Source of the DNA: Anopheles merus
Taxonomy: Eukaryota; Arthropoda; Insecta; Diptera; Culicidae
Direction of reading: 5' to 3'
Assembly (NCBI RefSeq): GCF_017562075.2
Contig: NC_054082.1
Coordinates: forward strand, 23,510,460 to 23,574,459
DNA: 64,000 bases
Part shown: one piece after another, positions 45,001 to 56,400 of the stretch
Numbering within the stretch: position 1 is the first letter of the stretch
How the letters are laid out: every line of letters begins with the position of its first letter
Notes under the pieces: generated by a model
Databases searched by the model: none
What the model saw: the letters and a program-made list of their open reading frames with translations, nothing else
What the model was told of the DNA's origin: nothing
Translations under genes and position numbers: made by a program

Positions 45001-48000
45001 AAGCTGCAGGAAGGAAGTGTTGGTCGCGTTTTCTAACTCCGGGAAGCTCATAAAATAGGACCACACTCGCAGGAAAGAAATGTAAATATGAATGGCAAAG
45101 TTTTATGGACTGCCCGCAAGGGTGTACGAGATCATGTGTACAGCCGAGGGGCGACCAAAGAAGGTTACTGACCTGGCCGCCTGCACCAACTAAACTACCC
45201 CCCTCCCCGAAATGCCAAATGCAGAAGCCACCCTTTACAAGCAGCACGACACACAAAAACAACCGCGCTTTACCGCACCTTCCAAACAAAGGGTACCCTT
45301 TTCCACCTACTGTTAAGTCCCCGTGCCCGCTCCTCCCGCATCAGAGAAGCGACCAAAGCGCCGTAAAACATAAGCCATGCAGAGCGTTTGATACACACGA
45401 GCTTTGCTCACCTGATGGCACGGAACAGGCGTACATAAATAGTACACTTACCGGGTCGTATTTTACCGACAAAGTATTCGCGCGGATGCAATAACTTATT
45501 CATCTCGGCCGGTAGGTTGATCGTGTTGATGTCCACCGCGTGGCGCTGGCTGCTGTTCGGGCCGGTGGTGCCACCGCATCCGAATCCACCTGGAAAGTGT
45601 AAGCAACGTGAAAAGTGTAAGCAACAAATATACGCTCCGGTTCCCATCTCCTCCTCCTCCTCGGTGGCACGTAATAAATAACCCTATTAGGCAGTTATGA
45701 TGCTTGTGCTCACCCCCCAATTCCCATATCCAGTGTTCTCACTTTTGGCGGAAAATTACAGTTGCATAATCCGATTGCACTGGACTGGGGCGAAGGATTA
45801 TAGCGCATTATAATGGCGGGTGCGAACAGGCAAAAAATCAATCCAATTGGCAATTGATGTGAGAGGTTCCTCTCGCAACGCCGAGTAACACCCAATTAAC
45901 TATTTATTGCTGGCGCGTCGGCATAAATGGCGAGATAGCAGCGCAGACAGGGGTAGCTCGCTCTATTGTGGTGCTTACTTATTTTACAGGTCCTTCTGGG
46001 CATGGTGGCATAGCGCGTATAGTAAGTTAATGCATGGTAACTGCATACAAAGCCATACAAAAGTTCAATCAAAGCTGCTTTGTTGTTTATATCGTTTAAC
46101 ATTTTGATTGTTCTTGGAACGTTTTGTTGCTGCTAACAGTTTAGTGTGCTGTAAATCGCGTTTGTTCATTATATCTCTGAAAACTGTTTGTTACTGTCTA
46201 CTATTTTTGTTTTATTGGATTAAATTTTATTGAGGGAGATTTTATTTTTTCATATTGTTATTATTCAATCACTTAAGTTGATTTGACTTTACACTTCTTT
46301 TTAAGGTTTACTTACTAGGGAAAGGTAGGTAAGGACGGACACTGCGGGTAATATGGACTCTTATCATAAACACATGAAAATAGTTACTATCGAATAATTC
46401 AACAATCCAATGTCAAAACTAAAAGTATGACAACACATTTGAACACATCTTTGGCATGATATCTGCAAAATTGGTTAAATTTATGGGCAAAACAAATTTT
46501 CAATCCTGCGCACCCTTGTGGATCTAATTTTACTTTTATAGATTTTACGCTCTACTGCATGCATTTTTTATATTTTCGACAGTTTTGCTAAGTGAATGAG
46601 CTGTGTTTATTAATAAGAAAAAAAAAACTGGTGAAAGGCCGACAATTAACGCAATGAAATCGGTAATCGGAAGACATAAACCATCCAGCAACTAGAGGAA
46701 GCATTTAAATATGCGAGGAACTGAACACTGATCATGACAGTAGCCATGCATTATGGTATTACTCGCGCGACACTAATGAGGCATCTCAAGAAACCCCGGA
46801 TCCTGCCTGGACTTGGACCACTTGCTTGTGTGTTTAATCAACAACATCAATTTGACATCATTACAGTAATAGATGGCAGATGTTATGGGATTTGAAAAAT
46901 CATAAAGTTGAATTTAGACGGATTTAGATGTTAAAAGCGGTGCTTACAATTCCCAAATTCAAATTCCCCCCCTACATTTGCAACTTAAATTTTTACAGGT
47001 GTTCATACATTTTCCCCATATAAGGTCTTCAAATCCCATCTCAAAACTGCACGAAATAAAAGTTATTAATTAACGAAAAATGTCCATCACATTTTCTAGA
47101 AAAATACGAGTGTAACGCAAAGTATGCACATTTTCGCTGTATTAATATTTCCCAAGAATATTTAGCTTTTCCTTCATGCGTCCGTCTTTACCTACCTGAA
47201 CGAGTTATTAAGTTAGTTAAGCCGGCGAATGAATTATTCAATTTTGAAGCAAAGATTTAAACCATTTTCTTAAACCATCAATCTAACTCGTGATTTAAAC
47301 GATTGAGTGAACGTAAGAAGAATTATAGACCATTTTACAAACCCTTTGCATCCATCCATCTAACCCTTAGGACTGTCCTCGGATTGAGGAATTGCCCCGG
47401 AAATCTATCGAGGCCGGGTAGTAAATTTAGGCCTTTGCCAAACGGGAAAATCGCCATTAATAGAAGCATCATCACAGTGGTTTGGGCAACTACGGCACGG
47501 TGAAAGAGGCGAACTGGAGACGCGCAGGTGAAAACCGCCAACCTACCTTTAGTGGGGCCGTCCCGTACTGCTTTGCTGCCGCCACCTGTTGATTGGTTAG
47601 CTAAATCTGCGAGACTTCCACCTAATCGATATCTGCCGCAAAATACCCACCACCACCACCATCATCATCATCATCGTCATCACGATTGCGTGATCAGCAG
47701 CCGGGGTGGAGCGTATCCCGATAAGCAGGAAACGGAGCAGGTTGAAAAAGGGGAGAGAAGAAAAAAAAACGAAAAGAGATATCGGTAGAGTGTGAGTGGG
47801 TGGCAAAATAGCATCGATATAAAATTTTAGAAACGACGAACGAGGCCCACCCACTCAGCGCACGACGGGCGCTCTGGGCCACTTAAGCAGGGGATGGTAA
47901 AAGCAGTTCGGGGTTAGTCCTGTCTTTTTTTTTGAGCCTGTGTGTGTTCAGCTCCATCGTGTGAGCAGGAGGATCTAGGGAAGGATCCGAAAAGTGGTAA

Positions 48001-48037
48001 AGTAAAACCTGTGATGATGTGTGTAGCTGTGTGCATG

Positions 48038-48093
<56 letters not shown>

Positions 48094-48949
48094 TGTGCCT
48101 TGGTGAAAAAGCTAGTCAAGAGAGGCGGCCGCCTCCAAACCGGGACCGGAAGGTTCGCAATCGAAACGCAATCGGATCCGATCGGATCAAGGTGATAAAC
48201 ATTAGCAAAGCAGCATGCCCGCCGTGTGCGGCTTTTATGCGGCTGGGAGGGTGAACTGGGATAAGGGCAGAAGAGGACCGGGGCTCGTGCACAAAAGTGG
48301 CCGCCTAGCCGACTAAACGAGATGGAAAATTGGTCGTTTCGGGTGTGAGCGCCAGGTGCGTGCCGGGAAAGATGATGGATATCGATTCGAGGGAAACGTG
48401 TGCCGTTTTGGGGGTTGGAGCCGTCTTGCCGGGTGCGATGGTGGCTGATGGAAAACTGGCACTGTGCGGTGGTGGAAGATAAATTTCATCTTTCTCAGCA
48501 CTTCCGCACGCGTTCCGAGTGTCGTCAATTCGCTTGTTTAAAGCGATCCACCCCATTCGGGTCGTTTTTTGTCGTGAAGTAGAAACGTTTCGTTAGGTGC
48601 ACAACATTCAAAATCTAGCCTTGGGTGGAGATGGGGACCGCATAATCGTGGAGTAGGTTCACTTTTCATTCATCCTCATCTCCCGGAAGGTTCTCTCCCC
48701 GCCACCCACCACTTTGGTTGTGATAAAAATATCTAAACGGCAATAAAAAAGGGGGGGAAATTTAGATAAATTTGATTGAGTGCCGCACGTGAGAAGCTTG
48801 AGAAGAAGAGGGTTGCCTTTTTCCAGTTGACTTTACCCCCTTTTGGGTGGCTTTTGAGCTTCGGTTTTATTGTAGCTGCGATAAATTAGAACAAAAGCGA
48901 CAAAGTGCGACTTACCTGCCCGGCGGTAGGCACCACTCCTTGCGCCCAT
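40810..48949 (-). CDS. Sperm-tail PG-rich repeat (STPG/SHIPPO-type) protein
   Basis: Reconstructed from three exons on the minus strand: 48949-48916 (inside a spliced exon reaching to 49075), 45589-45452 and 41660-40810. Donors are GGCAG|GTAAGT and CCCG|GTAAGTG, acceptors TTTCCAG and TCACACAG; both junctions are phase 1 and keep one frame, giving 340 residues. Two Pro-Gly-rich repeats are visible: PGPGNYDP (about 84-91) and RPPPGRYDI (about 127-135), with Pro/Arg-rich spacers. The rest to 340 is low complexity (Ser/Glu/Gly) ending in a conserved-looking segment. STPG-repeat proteins bind axonemal microtubules of sperm tails and cilia in known cases. The start is the ATG at 48949 because the exon has no earlier in-frame ATG; an unspliced alternative start at 41652 would lose the first exons. 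Introns of 3.8 and 3.3 kb contain a CA repeat and a transposon relic. The exact family member is uncertain. Confidence 0.75.
41661..45451 (-). other. Intron 2 of the STPG-type gene
   Basis: A 3.8-kb intron bounded by GTAAGTG and CACACAG on the minus strand. It holds a CA repeat at 42051-42082, a GT repeat at 44864-44889 and an AT-rich block at about 43180-43450. No coding exon of another gene is seen. Confidence 0.6.
42051..42082. repeat. CA microsatellite
   Basis: About 16 CA units, inside the large intron of the minus-strand gene. Confidence 0.95.
46323..47197. mobile_element. Decayed DNA transposon with HTH-transposase remnant
   Basis: The terminal inverted repeats are AGGTAGGTAAGGACGGACAC at 46323 and the inverse of AGGTAGGTAAAGACGGACGC ending at 47197. 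The flanks both read GAA, a possible 3-bp duplication, which is weak. Inside, the plus-strand frame at about 46656-46830 resembles the helix-turn-helix (psq-like) DNA-binding domain of pogo/Jerky-like transposases: QQLEEAF, then AMHYGITRATLMRHLKK. It is broken by in-frame stops at TAA 46677 and TGA 46722. No catalytic DDE region is recognisable. It lies in intron 1 of the STPG-type gene and is inactive. Confidence 0.65.
48041..48092. repeat. GT microsatellite
   Basis: About 26 uninterrupted GT units, inside intron 1 of the STPG-type gene. The Cys-Val and His-Thr open frames over it are artefacts. Confidence 0.95.
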
Positions 48950-49075
48950 CACGCAACGGTCTAGGACAGTCGGGCCATGCAAACCGGTGCGTACTACATT
49001 GACGGCGCGCGTGCACAGCTGAGCAGCTGGGCGGTCGGGGTTGACTAATTGGAGATGACTTCTTTTTGAGTCGGT
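48950..49075 (-). other. Leader part of the first located STPG exon
   Basis: The exon begins after a good acceptor (CTCTTTCAG|ACC) at 49075, and the segment before the ATG at 48949 is open in the same frame with no Met. It is probably 5' untranslated sequence joined to an upstream exon; 53282 is a candidate donor. If an upstream exon supplied an in-frame ATG, the protein would be longer by at least 42 residues. Confidence 0.5.
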
Positions 49076-50201
49076 CTGAAAGAGGAACGAGAGAATCGAG
49101 AATGGGCGTAAATTTTACGTGAAATAGCGAAAGAAAACCTTTCCTTTCTGTTTAACTGATCTTGCAGTCCGTTACCAATTAGCGGCTCGCTGGAGGTGTA
49201 AGATAAAATGAGGCCTTTAATTTAAATAAAAGATTTTGGCATGCAATGCTCGTGGGGCTATGAGGGCCTTAGCAAATTGCTGTAATTTATAAAGTACTGG
49301 GCGCCTCCATGTGTACAATAAATGATTTTCTTTTCTTATGGCATTTATCATTTATTGCTATCGTACAACTCGTCCAACGCTTGAAATTCAAATAAAACAC
49401 ATCCAACTTCATCTATTTCTGCTAACAGTCACACAGAGCCACATTGCTACCAGCCAATAAAAGCGTACGAGCAACTTTCAGCTTCACCTCATAGCTCATT
49501 ACACTGTTAGCAGAAACTTTGTAGCTCTCTACCATCGCACCAGGTACAACTGGGTGGCACAACGAGCGCAAATGTTCTACCGTACAATCGTCACTGGGTA
49601 TGTAGCGTGTGCTGTGTGCTGGCAGTTGTTCCGCCAATTAGATATTTTATGATGGGTTGTTCGTTCATCGATGGAACTAATTTGAAATTGTTTGTGGTTT
49701 ATGTTGACTGTCGTTCAAGCGCTGTGTGCTCTATTTGCCGCGCTGCCATCACGACGGCAAAGTGGATCGTAAAATCGAAGGCCATCGAAACTGTCACTAA
49801 AATCCCACATAACAACCATGGTTGATCTATTGATCACATCCCGGTTTCTTCGCGTGGAACTGTCTCTACCCGGGTCAAAAGGACGTTTGGGAAGGGCATC
49901 GCAAATCGAACGCCAGCCCAACGAACAACAAAAGCAAACTTTAGGTCATGAGGCCATAAAAGATGTTGTTCTGTACAAAATAACTGGTGGCTTAGTTGTT
50001 CGGGTCCTCATCTCGATATTTTTTGTGTTCGATAAAAACCAACTGAAATAAGTCCTTGCGTTTGAAAATAAATCCTTCAAGTTTAACTCTATCGATATGT
50101 GATGCTTTTTGAATCGTCTGAGGAAAAACATCTATTTTACATCCTTTTATTAACCGCGTAAGCTGCCAATCGCATCAACATTGCGCATATGCACATTTCC
50201 A
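49076..50201. other. Spacer between the STPG-type gene and the c-subunit paralogue
   Basis: No coding region is supported. It includes the 3' end of the minus-strand gene beginning at 50828, with a polyadenylation signal at 50146-50151. Confidence 0.4.
50146..50151 (-). terminator. Polyadenylation signal of the ATP synthase c paralogue
   Basis: TTTATT on the plus strand is AATAAA on the minus strand, about 50 bases beyond the stop codon at 50202-50204. Confidence 0.6.
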
Positions 50202-50828
50202 CTAGAAGGCAAACAGCATCAAAAAGGCCATCATCAGCGAAAACAGGCCCATCGCCTCGGACAGTGCAAAGCCCAGGATGGCGTAGGAGAAAATCTGCTG
50301 CTTCAGGGTGGGATTCCGTGCGTATCCTATGATAAGCGCACCGAACACCGTTCCAATGCCCAGGCCGGATCCTCCAACGCCGATCGTTGCCAGGCTGGCT
50401 CCAACGAATTTGGCCGCCGTGTCTACATCGCGCCGCCGGCAGGACGTCGAGAGGTGTCGCTTGAGCGCGGTTGGGACAGTGGTTGGACTGCAAGGCGTAC
50501 GAATGATGATACGAGACAACCAAAAGCCGTTTCGCTTGTCTGCGACAGGGCCAAAAGCATCTGCAACATTACAGCGGAAGTGGTTTAATGTTAGTAGTAA
50601 AAGATAGATATTATTATACTTATTCAAAACATTTGCAGAGCTCTGAAATTGTTCCACATGTCATACAAGAAGAGTAAGTTTGAAGAGTAATCCATTCCAT
50701 TCTTGCAAAATTACTTAAAACTACACGACTTACTTAAAACGGTTTAAAATACAGCTTAAAAGCAATGTTCTAATAAACTTTCCAAAACGCTTACCTTTCG
50801 TCAGTTCATTAACATGATATTTCGCCAT
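50202..50828 (-). CDS. Mitochondrial ATP synthase subunit c (divergent paralogue)
   Basis: Proteolipid of the F0 rotor ring in the inner mitochondrial membrane; it carries protons to drive ATP synthesis. Exon 1 is 50828-50795 and exon 2 is 50560-50202 (donor AAAG|GTAAGC, acceptor TTGCAG, phase 1), giving 130 residues. Residues 1-55 form a presequence with many Arg/Ser and a KRHLSTSCRRR end. The mature part (56-130) is exactly the usual 75 residues. The proton-carrying Glu is present at 113 (mature 58, LSEAMG), the loop ARNPTLKQQ is intact and Lys98 (mature 43) is kept. Relative to the usual animal sequence, the inner helix has Gly12Ser, Ala13Leu, Ala19Gly and Ala23Leu; the Gly-x-Gly-x-Gly spacing remains. 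The presequence also differs from the standard gene as I know it. It looks like an expressed-type paralogue, not a retrocopy, because it has an intron. Confidence 0.88.
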
Positions 50829-52347
50829 GCGCTGGAACAGTGAGGCCTGCTCGAGCTTTCTGGCACATTGTTGCTTTGTATTCCTTTCACCAGAAGTCGA
50901 TCGAACGTTCAGTTCTTGTTAGCACGCAAAAAAAAAAAAAAAAGACAGAGAAATAATGTTATTAGATGGTTTGTAATTCCCGGAAGCTAAATGGGAAACC
51001 CGATTGCTCGATGTTGCTCATTTACTAGTCCCACCTGTCCCACCAACACCCAACAGCCCATCGTGGAAATGGTCCGCACCCCACACCAACCAGAATGGAT
51101 CAACTTTCAAAAGCAGAAGTAATGTGATTTGCCTTTGAAAAGAAAATTTAGGAAAATTCAAACATCACAAGAACCACGAAACCATAGCAGTAGTAAAAGT
51201 ACGGTGGCATATTGCACGGGAAAGGTATTTCTGATGAGCATGGCAACAACAACCCCTGTACAGCATCGAAAGCTATCCTCCGCCTCTCGTCGGGGAAGTG
51301 CAAAACATTGGGAAAGGAACGGTTGCCAGCAATAAGAGAAAAGAAACGAAAGATGTACAATAAAAGTTTTGCTATTTTCTATCACTGCTGTTGCTGCGTT
51401 GCTTGGTGTGCGAGGGCGTCCCCATGGAAGGGCCATAGAAAATGGACACCTTGCAATTGCGACCTAGCGAAAAATTGAAAACCAGTAATGACACTAACAC
51501 AAGCAGGCCAGCTTCCTGGTTTACATTCCTGCTCAACGCTTGGACAGTTCATCTCTTGCGAAGGATAGAAATCTCCTTCGAAATCTGGCCGCAAACCTAT
51601 CTTTAGGCTCTTGCCACAATAAGCCACACACGTCGCAGGGCATAACATAAACACACACGTGCGCTATCCTTCTTTTCAATTCACTACAGTATCGTCGAGA
51701 TGGGTGTGTTGCAGTAGATACAACTTCCTAACCGGAATCAGCCCCGCAAAGCGCAACGAAGCGAAGGTCCCCTAAATGAGAAAAACAAACTTTCTCTTCA
51801 TGGCCATCCACCAGCCAACGGGCTTCGGAAAAAAAAACAGTTAAGCCCTTCCCCCCGCACATCTTATCCCAACTCGCAAAAGGAGAAAAATCATCATCCA
51901 GAAAATCACGCATCGTTGTTTGGGATGGGTGCAGTTTGCAGGGCCGGCCGGACGAACGTTTGTGTTTCGAACCGGGTACCCGAATCGTTTCTGACTCATC
52001 GAAAAAAAAAAACACCCCCACCAAACCGTGCTGGTTGGTGTTGGCCGACGAATTTGTTGTTGAAATGGTTTTCGACTACACTTCGACCAGTTCCCAGTTC
52101 CTAACGAACGTACGGAGTGTGATGCTCTGTGTTTGGGTTCGCCTTCACCTTTCGGCAATAGCAACCGTTCCTTTCCCAAAAATTTCCCACTTCCGATCAG
52201 ATTGCTTTTGGGGGCCCATCGTTTCCCGCAGTCGCGTGAACTACATAGCGCCTATCTTGGCGGTGGTCTTGCGCCGGGAGAAGGCTTCCCAAAAGTCCGT
52301 AATGGCAAAAGTTTGGGCTGCGAGCTTGGAGTTGCTGCTTTGCTACA

Positions 52348-52372
52348 AGAGAGAGAGAGAGAGAGAGAGAGA
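52348..52372. repeat. GA microsatellite
   Basis: About 12 GA units. Confidence 0.9.
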
Positions 52373-53281
52373 AACAGGGAGTGTGGGTAAGGGATGGCAT
52401 ACTAGTTTTAGTAGCGACCGAACAGGTGTGAAAGGAAAATCGAACAAGCAACGTCTCGCGTGCACGCCGAACGCAACGCTTCTATCCTACGCTGCTGGTG
52501 CTAGATTGGTTGGTGCCGAGTGGCCGAGCAGATGGGACATAGTGGTACCCTCTGTTCCGGGTTGGAAAAATGCTGGTGGCGGTAGAACCACAGTGGTGGC
52601 ATAATTTTCTCACTAACTTTTGCACAGAAACAGTGGCAGATTGTACCGGGCCGGGGTAAATATTTGCTTCGAAATCGTTTCACTATCAATAAAATGGACG
52701 GACCTGGTGGGCGCCATCGTTTTCCGCATCGCACCGGGGCAGCGAAGATGTTTCCGGCTGTTACTTCGGCTGGGCTGACTGCCTGATTGGATCCGATAGT
52801 CGGTGGGTTGGGGTCGAGAAGATGAGTGAGAAATAAAACAGAAGGAAGTTAATATAAGATAGATTACGGCTACGGCTATGAAGCACCAGATAGAGCGGCG
52901 CCCGACGAAACGAACTGGGAACGGAGCGAGCGTTCCCTATTTGGACAAGCTATCGTGAAAGGTAGGCGAATTTGGTTTCCCGTAGCAACCGTCGGGAGAG
53001 GGACGGCCAGTGATTGGACCGACACAGCTGGCCTAGGTATCTTAATCTTTTGCCAAACTTTTGTTTTTATGTCGGTAGAAAAGCAAGAGCAGGCGTCTCT
53101 TCCAGTGCTGTTCGATTATAATGGGCGGCGAAAGGGGGGGCAAAAAGAACTGCGATAACACTGGAGAGTGTTGTGATTTTTTTATGAATTTCCAAAGCCG
53201 TATTGTTTTATTCTCGCATTTTTTTGTCGCCCCTTTTCCACTTGATAGCGTATAAACTTCTTGAAATAAAGCGTAACGTAC

Positions 53282-53400
53282 CTGGGTGGCCGAGTGTGCT
53301 GGCAGAGGGTAATAGATTGTCAATTTGGAAGTTTGCTTGCGCTACCTACACCGCCGCCGCTGCTGATCAGATGACCTTTCGCTTCTGAGCCACTCGGCAC
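53282..53400 (-). other. Candidate untranslated first exon
   Basis: On the minus strand a strong donor (CCACCCAG|GTACGT) ends at 53282. The upstream stretch has stops in the relevant frame and no Met, so it would be leader sequence. Joined to the acceptor at 49075 it would serve the STPG-type gene and would place the c-subunit gene inside its first intron. Nothing but splice consensus and strand supports this. Confidence 0.25.
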
Positions 53401-56400
53401 TGATTCGACCGCTGCTGTGTGCACGACAAATGTACGGATCGTAAATGGGATATAATATTTTTTTTTGAATTTTCCTCTCACCTTCACCGCCGTGGGTGGT
53501 ACTTCAATTGAGACGGGCGACGGGACTGTCTACGTACGAAAATGGGATCGAATGAATTGAAACGAAGCAAAAATCGTTCTCAACAGCTGCTTGGGACAAG
53601 ATTGCTGGCGGTAGATGAGCGGCGATGGTTGCTACGATTACTGTCTGTGTCATCGATGCATCGATGCGCGCCGTTTGACAACACCAGGAGGTGTGCAGGC
53701 GGAGAAGATGGCTGCACAGCCCAGTAGACAGCAACCTAGCATCTAGCGTGTGTGTGTGTGTGAAATGTATAGTAGAAGTGGGTAAATAATAAAACCAACC
53801 TGGGGCAGAGGTGCGGCACAGATGGTGAATCGTTCGGGAAGTGGTTCGGGCCCGTTATCGTACACGCTTTACACTTTCCGGTCGGTATGCATTTTATTAT
53901 TTGGCTTGCAGTGGCCAAAGGTAACGAAATTGAAAAGTTTATGCAGCAAAATCGGTGAGTGATGTATCGTTGTGGAGTGGAGTGGACGGTTCGTGTGAAG
54001 GTAAACGGTTCATTTGCGTATGTCGGTTAAGAGCTGGCATGATTTCGATCGGCTCTTAACGACTTTCAAATCGATCCCAATTCCATCATCCATTGGTAGA
54101 TAAATAAACACTAAAGCTTTTTAACAACCTGCTTATAATTACCTGCAACTAAACTAATACGTAGTGAGTTACCTAAACATGATTGAATCAAACAGTAATC
54201 ATAATTAGTAAATTCATACCGAGTTGATACAAATCCTGACCTATCAATCCCGATTGAGCCCTTTTAGCTACCTTATTTGCTACGCTCCTAAGGAACGCAA
54301 CTTCATGCTAGGTTTAATTACAATTTTCCAACTCACAGCACGCCACAAATCGATCCACTTTCCATTGCCATCGGCGGCTGAAGACAGAACAGTGACGCAG
54401 ATAATGGCAGGTATGAAAAACAAGAAAACAAAACAAAACCCCCTCTCGCAACTCTCCCCAAAAGTATTGAAAAAGTAATAAGTTTATCGATAGCTTTCAA
54501 AACATGGCAGCAAACCGAAATGGATGGGATGGGCAAAGAAAGTATGCCGCAACTTTCCGCAACCACTCACTCCGCTGCTCTGTCTGCGTAGTTGAAAAAT
54601 CAACGTCCTCGAGTGGGCACGGGTAGGGAATGCGTGCCATTTCGCAGATAACTTCTTAATTTCATCCAAAATTTTCTCCCGACCCCCGCTCTGTTCCGTT
54701 TCGACCAGTGGAGCCTGCCTCTTAAGTGCTGTTATTAGCTGCATCATTCACACAGTGAAAGTTACACCACTCAAACGCTCCACGACAACCGTCGTAGGTG
54801 GCGTAGTGTCCAAAGCTTCCTTGCTCACGAAACCCTCCCTGTTGGTTGCGCGTTGCAAGGGGGCGCAATCGGGCAGGGGTGCATTTGCGGTGAACCAATC
54901 AAACAGACAAACTCCCCTCTCCCTCTTTCCGGTTCGTAACCATGGTGACCGAAAATCGGTGGCGTGGCGTGGTGGCTGCCTAGATTTCGCCTAAACCAAT
55001 AATCCAAATTGACTGACCGACCGATCGGCCGGTCCCCGCCCTGGTTGGCGGACACCAAACTGTGGACATCCCGGTCTCCACCACCCACCCAACGGCCACG
55101 TAGGTTTGGGCGGTTAGCCGGCATCGTCCGAAATGTCACCCCCGCTGACAGTGTGTGTCGGCTCCCCGCCTTGCTGGCGGCACGTGGAACAAAAACTCAT
55201 CCCGTTCGGACATGGCCACCGAAAGGTCATCGGCCATTGGCCTCGCGGAGTAAAAGTTTTAGCTCCCGCGTGCGCTGAACGCGTCTGTGTGAGTGCGTCA
55301 TATCCTTTCGCCCCCCGCCCACCCCTTTTTTTAAGGTTCGCTGCATTTCAGGCAATTTGGAAACCATCGAATTTCGCTAATGGTGTGGTTTCGATGGAAA
55401 TTTTATTTTCACTCCACACTGCACCATCGATCAGCTCCAGGAAATGGCGGCTGGAGGGGTAGGAGGGTTAAACCCGTTAACCCCCGTCCGATCCAGCTGT
55501 CGGCGGGATCGTGTATCGTTAGTTCGAATTACGTTCCGCCCGGCACTTGCCCACCCCTCACTGCCACCACATCAAGCGGAGGATGATGTTCCGCACTTTT
55601 GTTGCACAAAAGGGCCGCAAACCGAGCGCACATTATGCGGGGCCACAATTTTATTTCGATCCGCATTCGAAATAATCATCAGTTTAACATTATTATTATT
55701 GTTATCATTATTTTACGATGGCACTTCATTACGGCCATTATCGGTCAGCGATAGTGTGCGTCTGGGTGTGTGCTCCGTCCCCATATCACCCCCTTTTATT
55801 TATTAATTTTTGAGGGGGCACACTGTTTGAAGTGTGTTGTGAAAATAATGTGAAGTTTTGCTAAGATCCGTGGAAATTGGGGATTTTTTTGGAGGAAAAT
55901 TTTTCCAATTTTTGATTGCAACTTTCATGCAGTTGCTACACACTTTGTAATTTTAATAAAACCAACATTACACACAGACGCGTACAAACAAACCAAAACC
56001 AGGAGATTAAAATAAAAGCAATGAAAAACAGCTATCAGCGGAGATGTTAACACCAGATGGCAAGTTGGTGAAACTGGTTAAAGATGGTTTCGTTCTCCTC
56101 CCATTCCTCTCCCAGTGGATCCAGTCGATTCAGCCAGATTCGGTGAGGTGAGAAGCTGCAAGCAGGGAAGTTGGGGAAAAACATTCACCACAAAAGCATC
56201 GATTGGACGCGGCCCAACCCAATCCAGCCAACAAAGGAGGCCGGTAAACCGAGTAAAACGATGGAAAGCAAAGTGTGCGTGAAAAGAGAGAGAGAGAAAG
56301 CTCACAGCGCATGTGAACGAACGAGAAGGATAATGGCAGAAAGCGCATGCAGGGCCGCAACAGGGAATAAATCACCGAATAAACCAGAACAACCCGAAAT

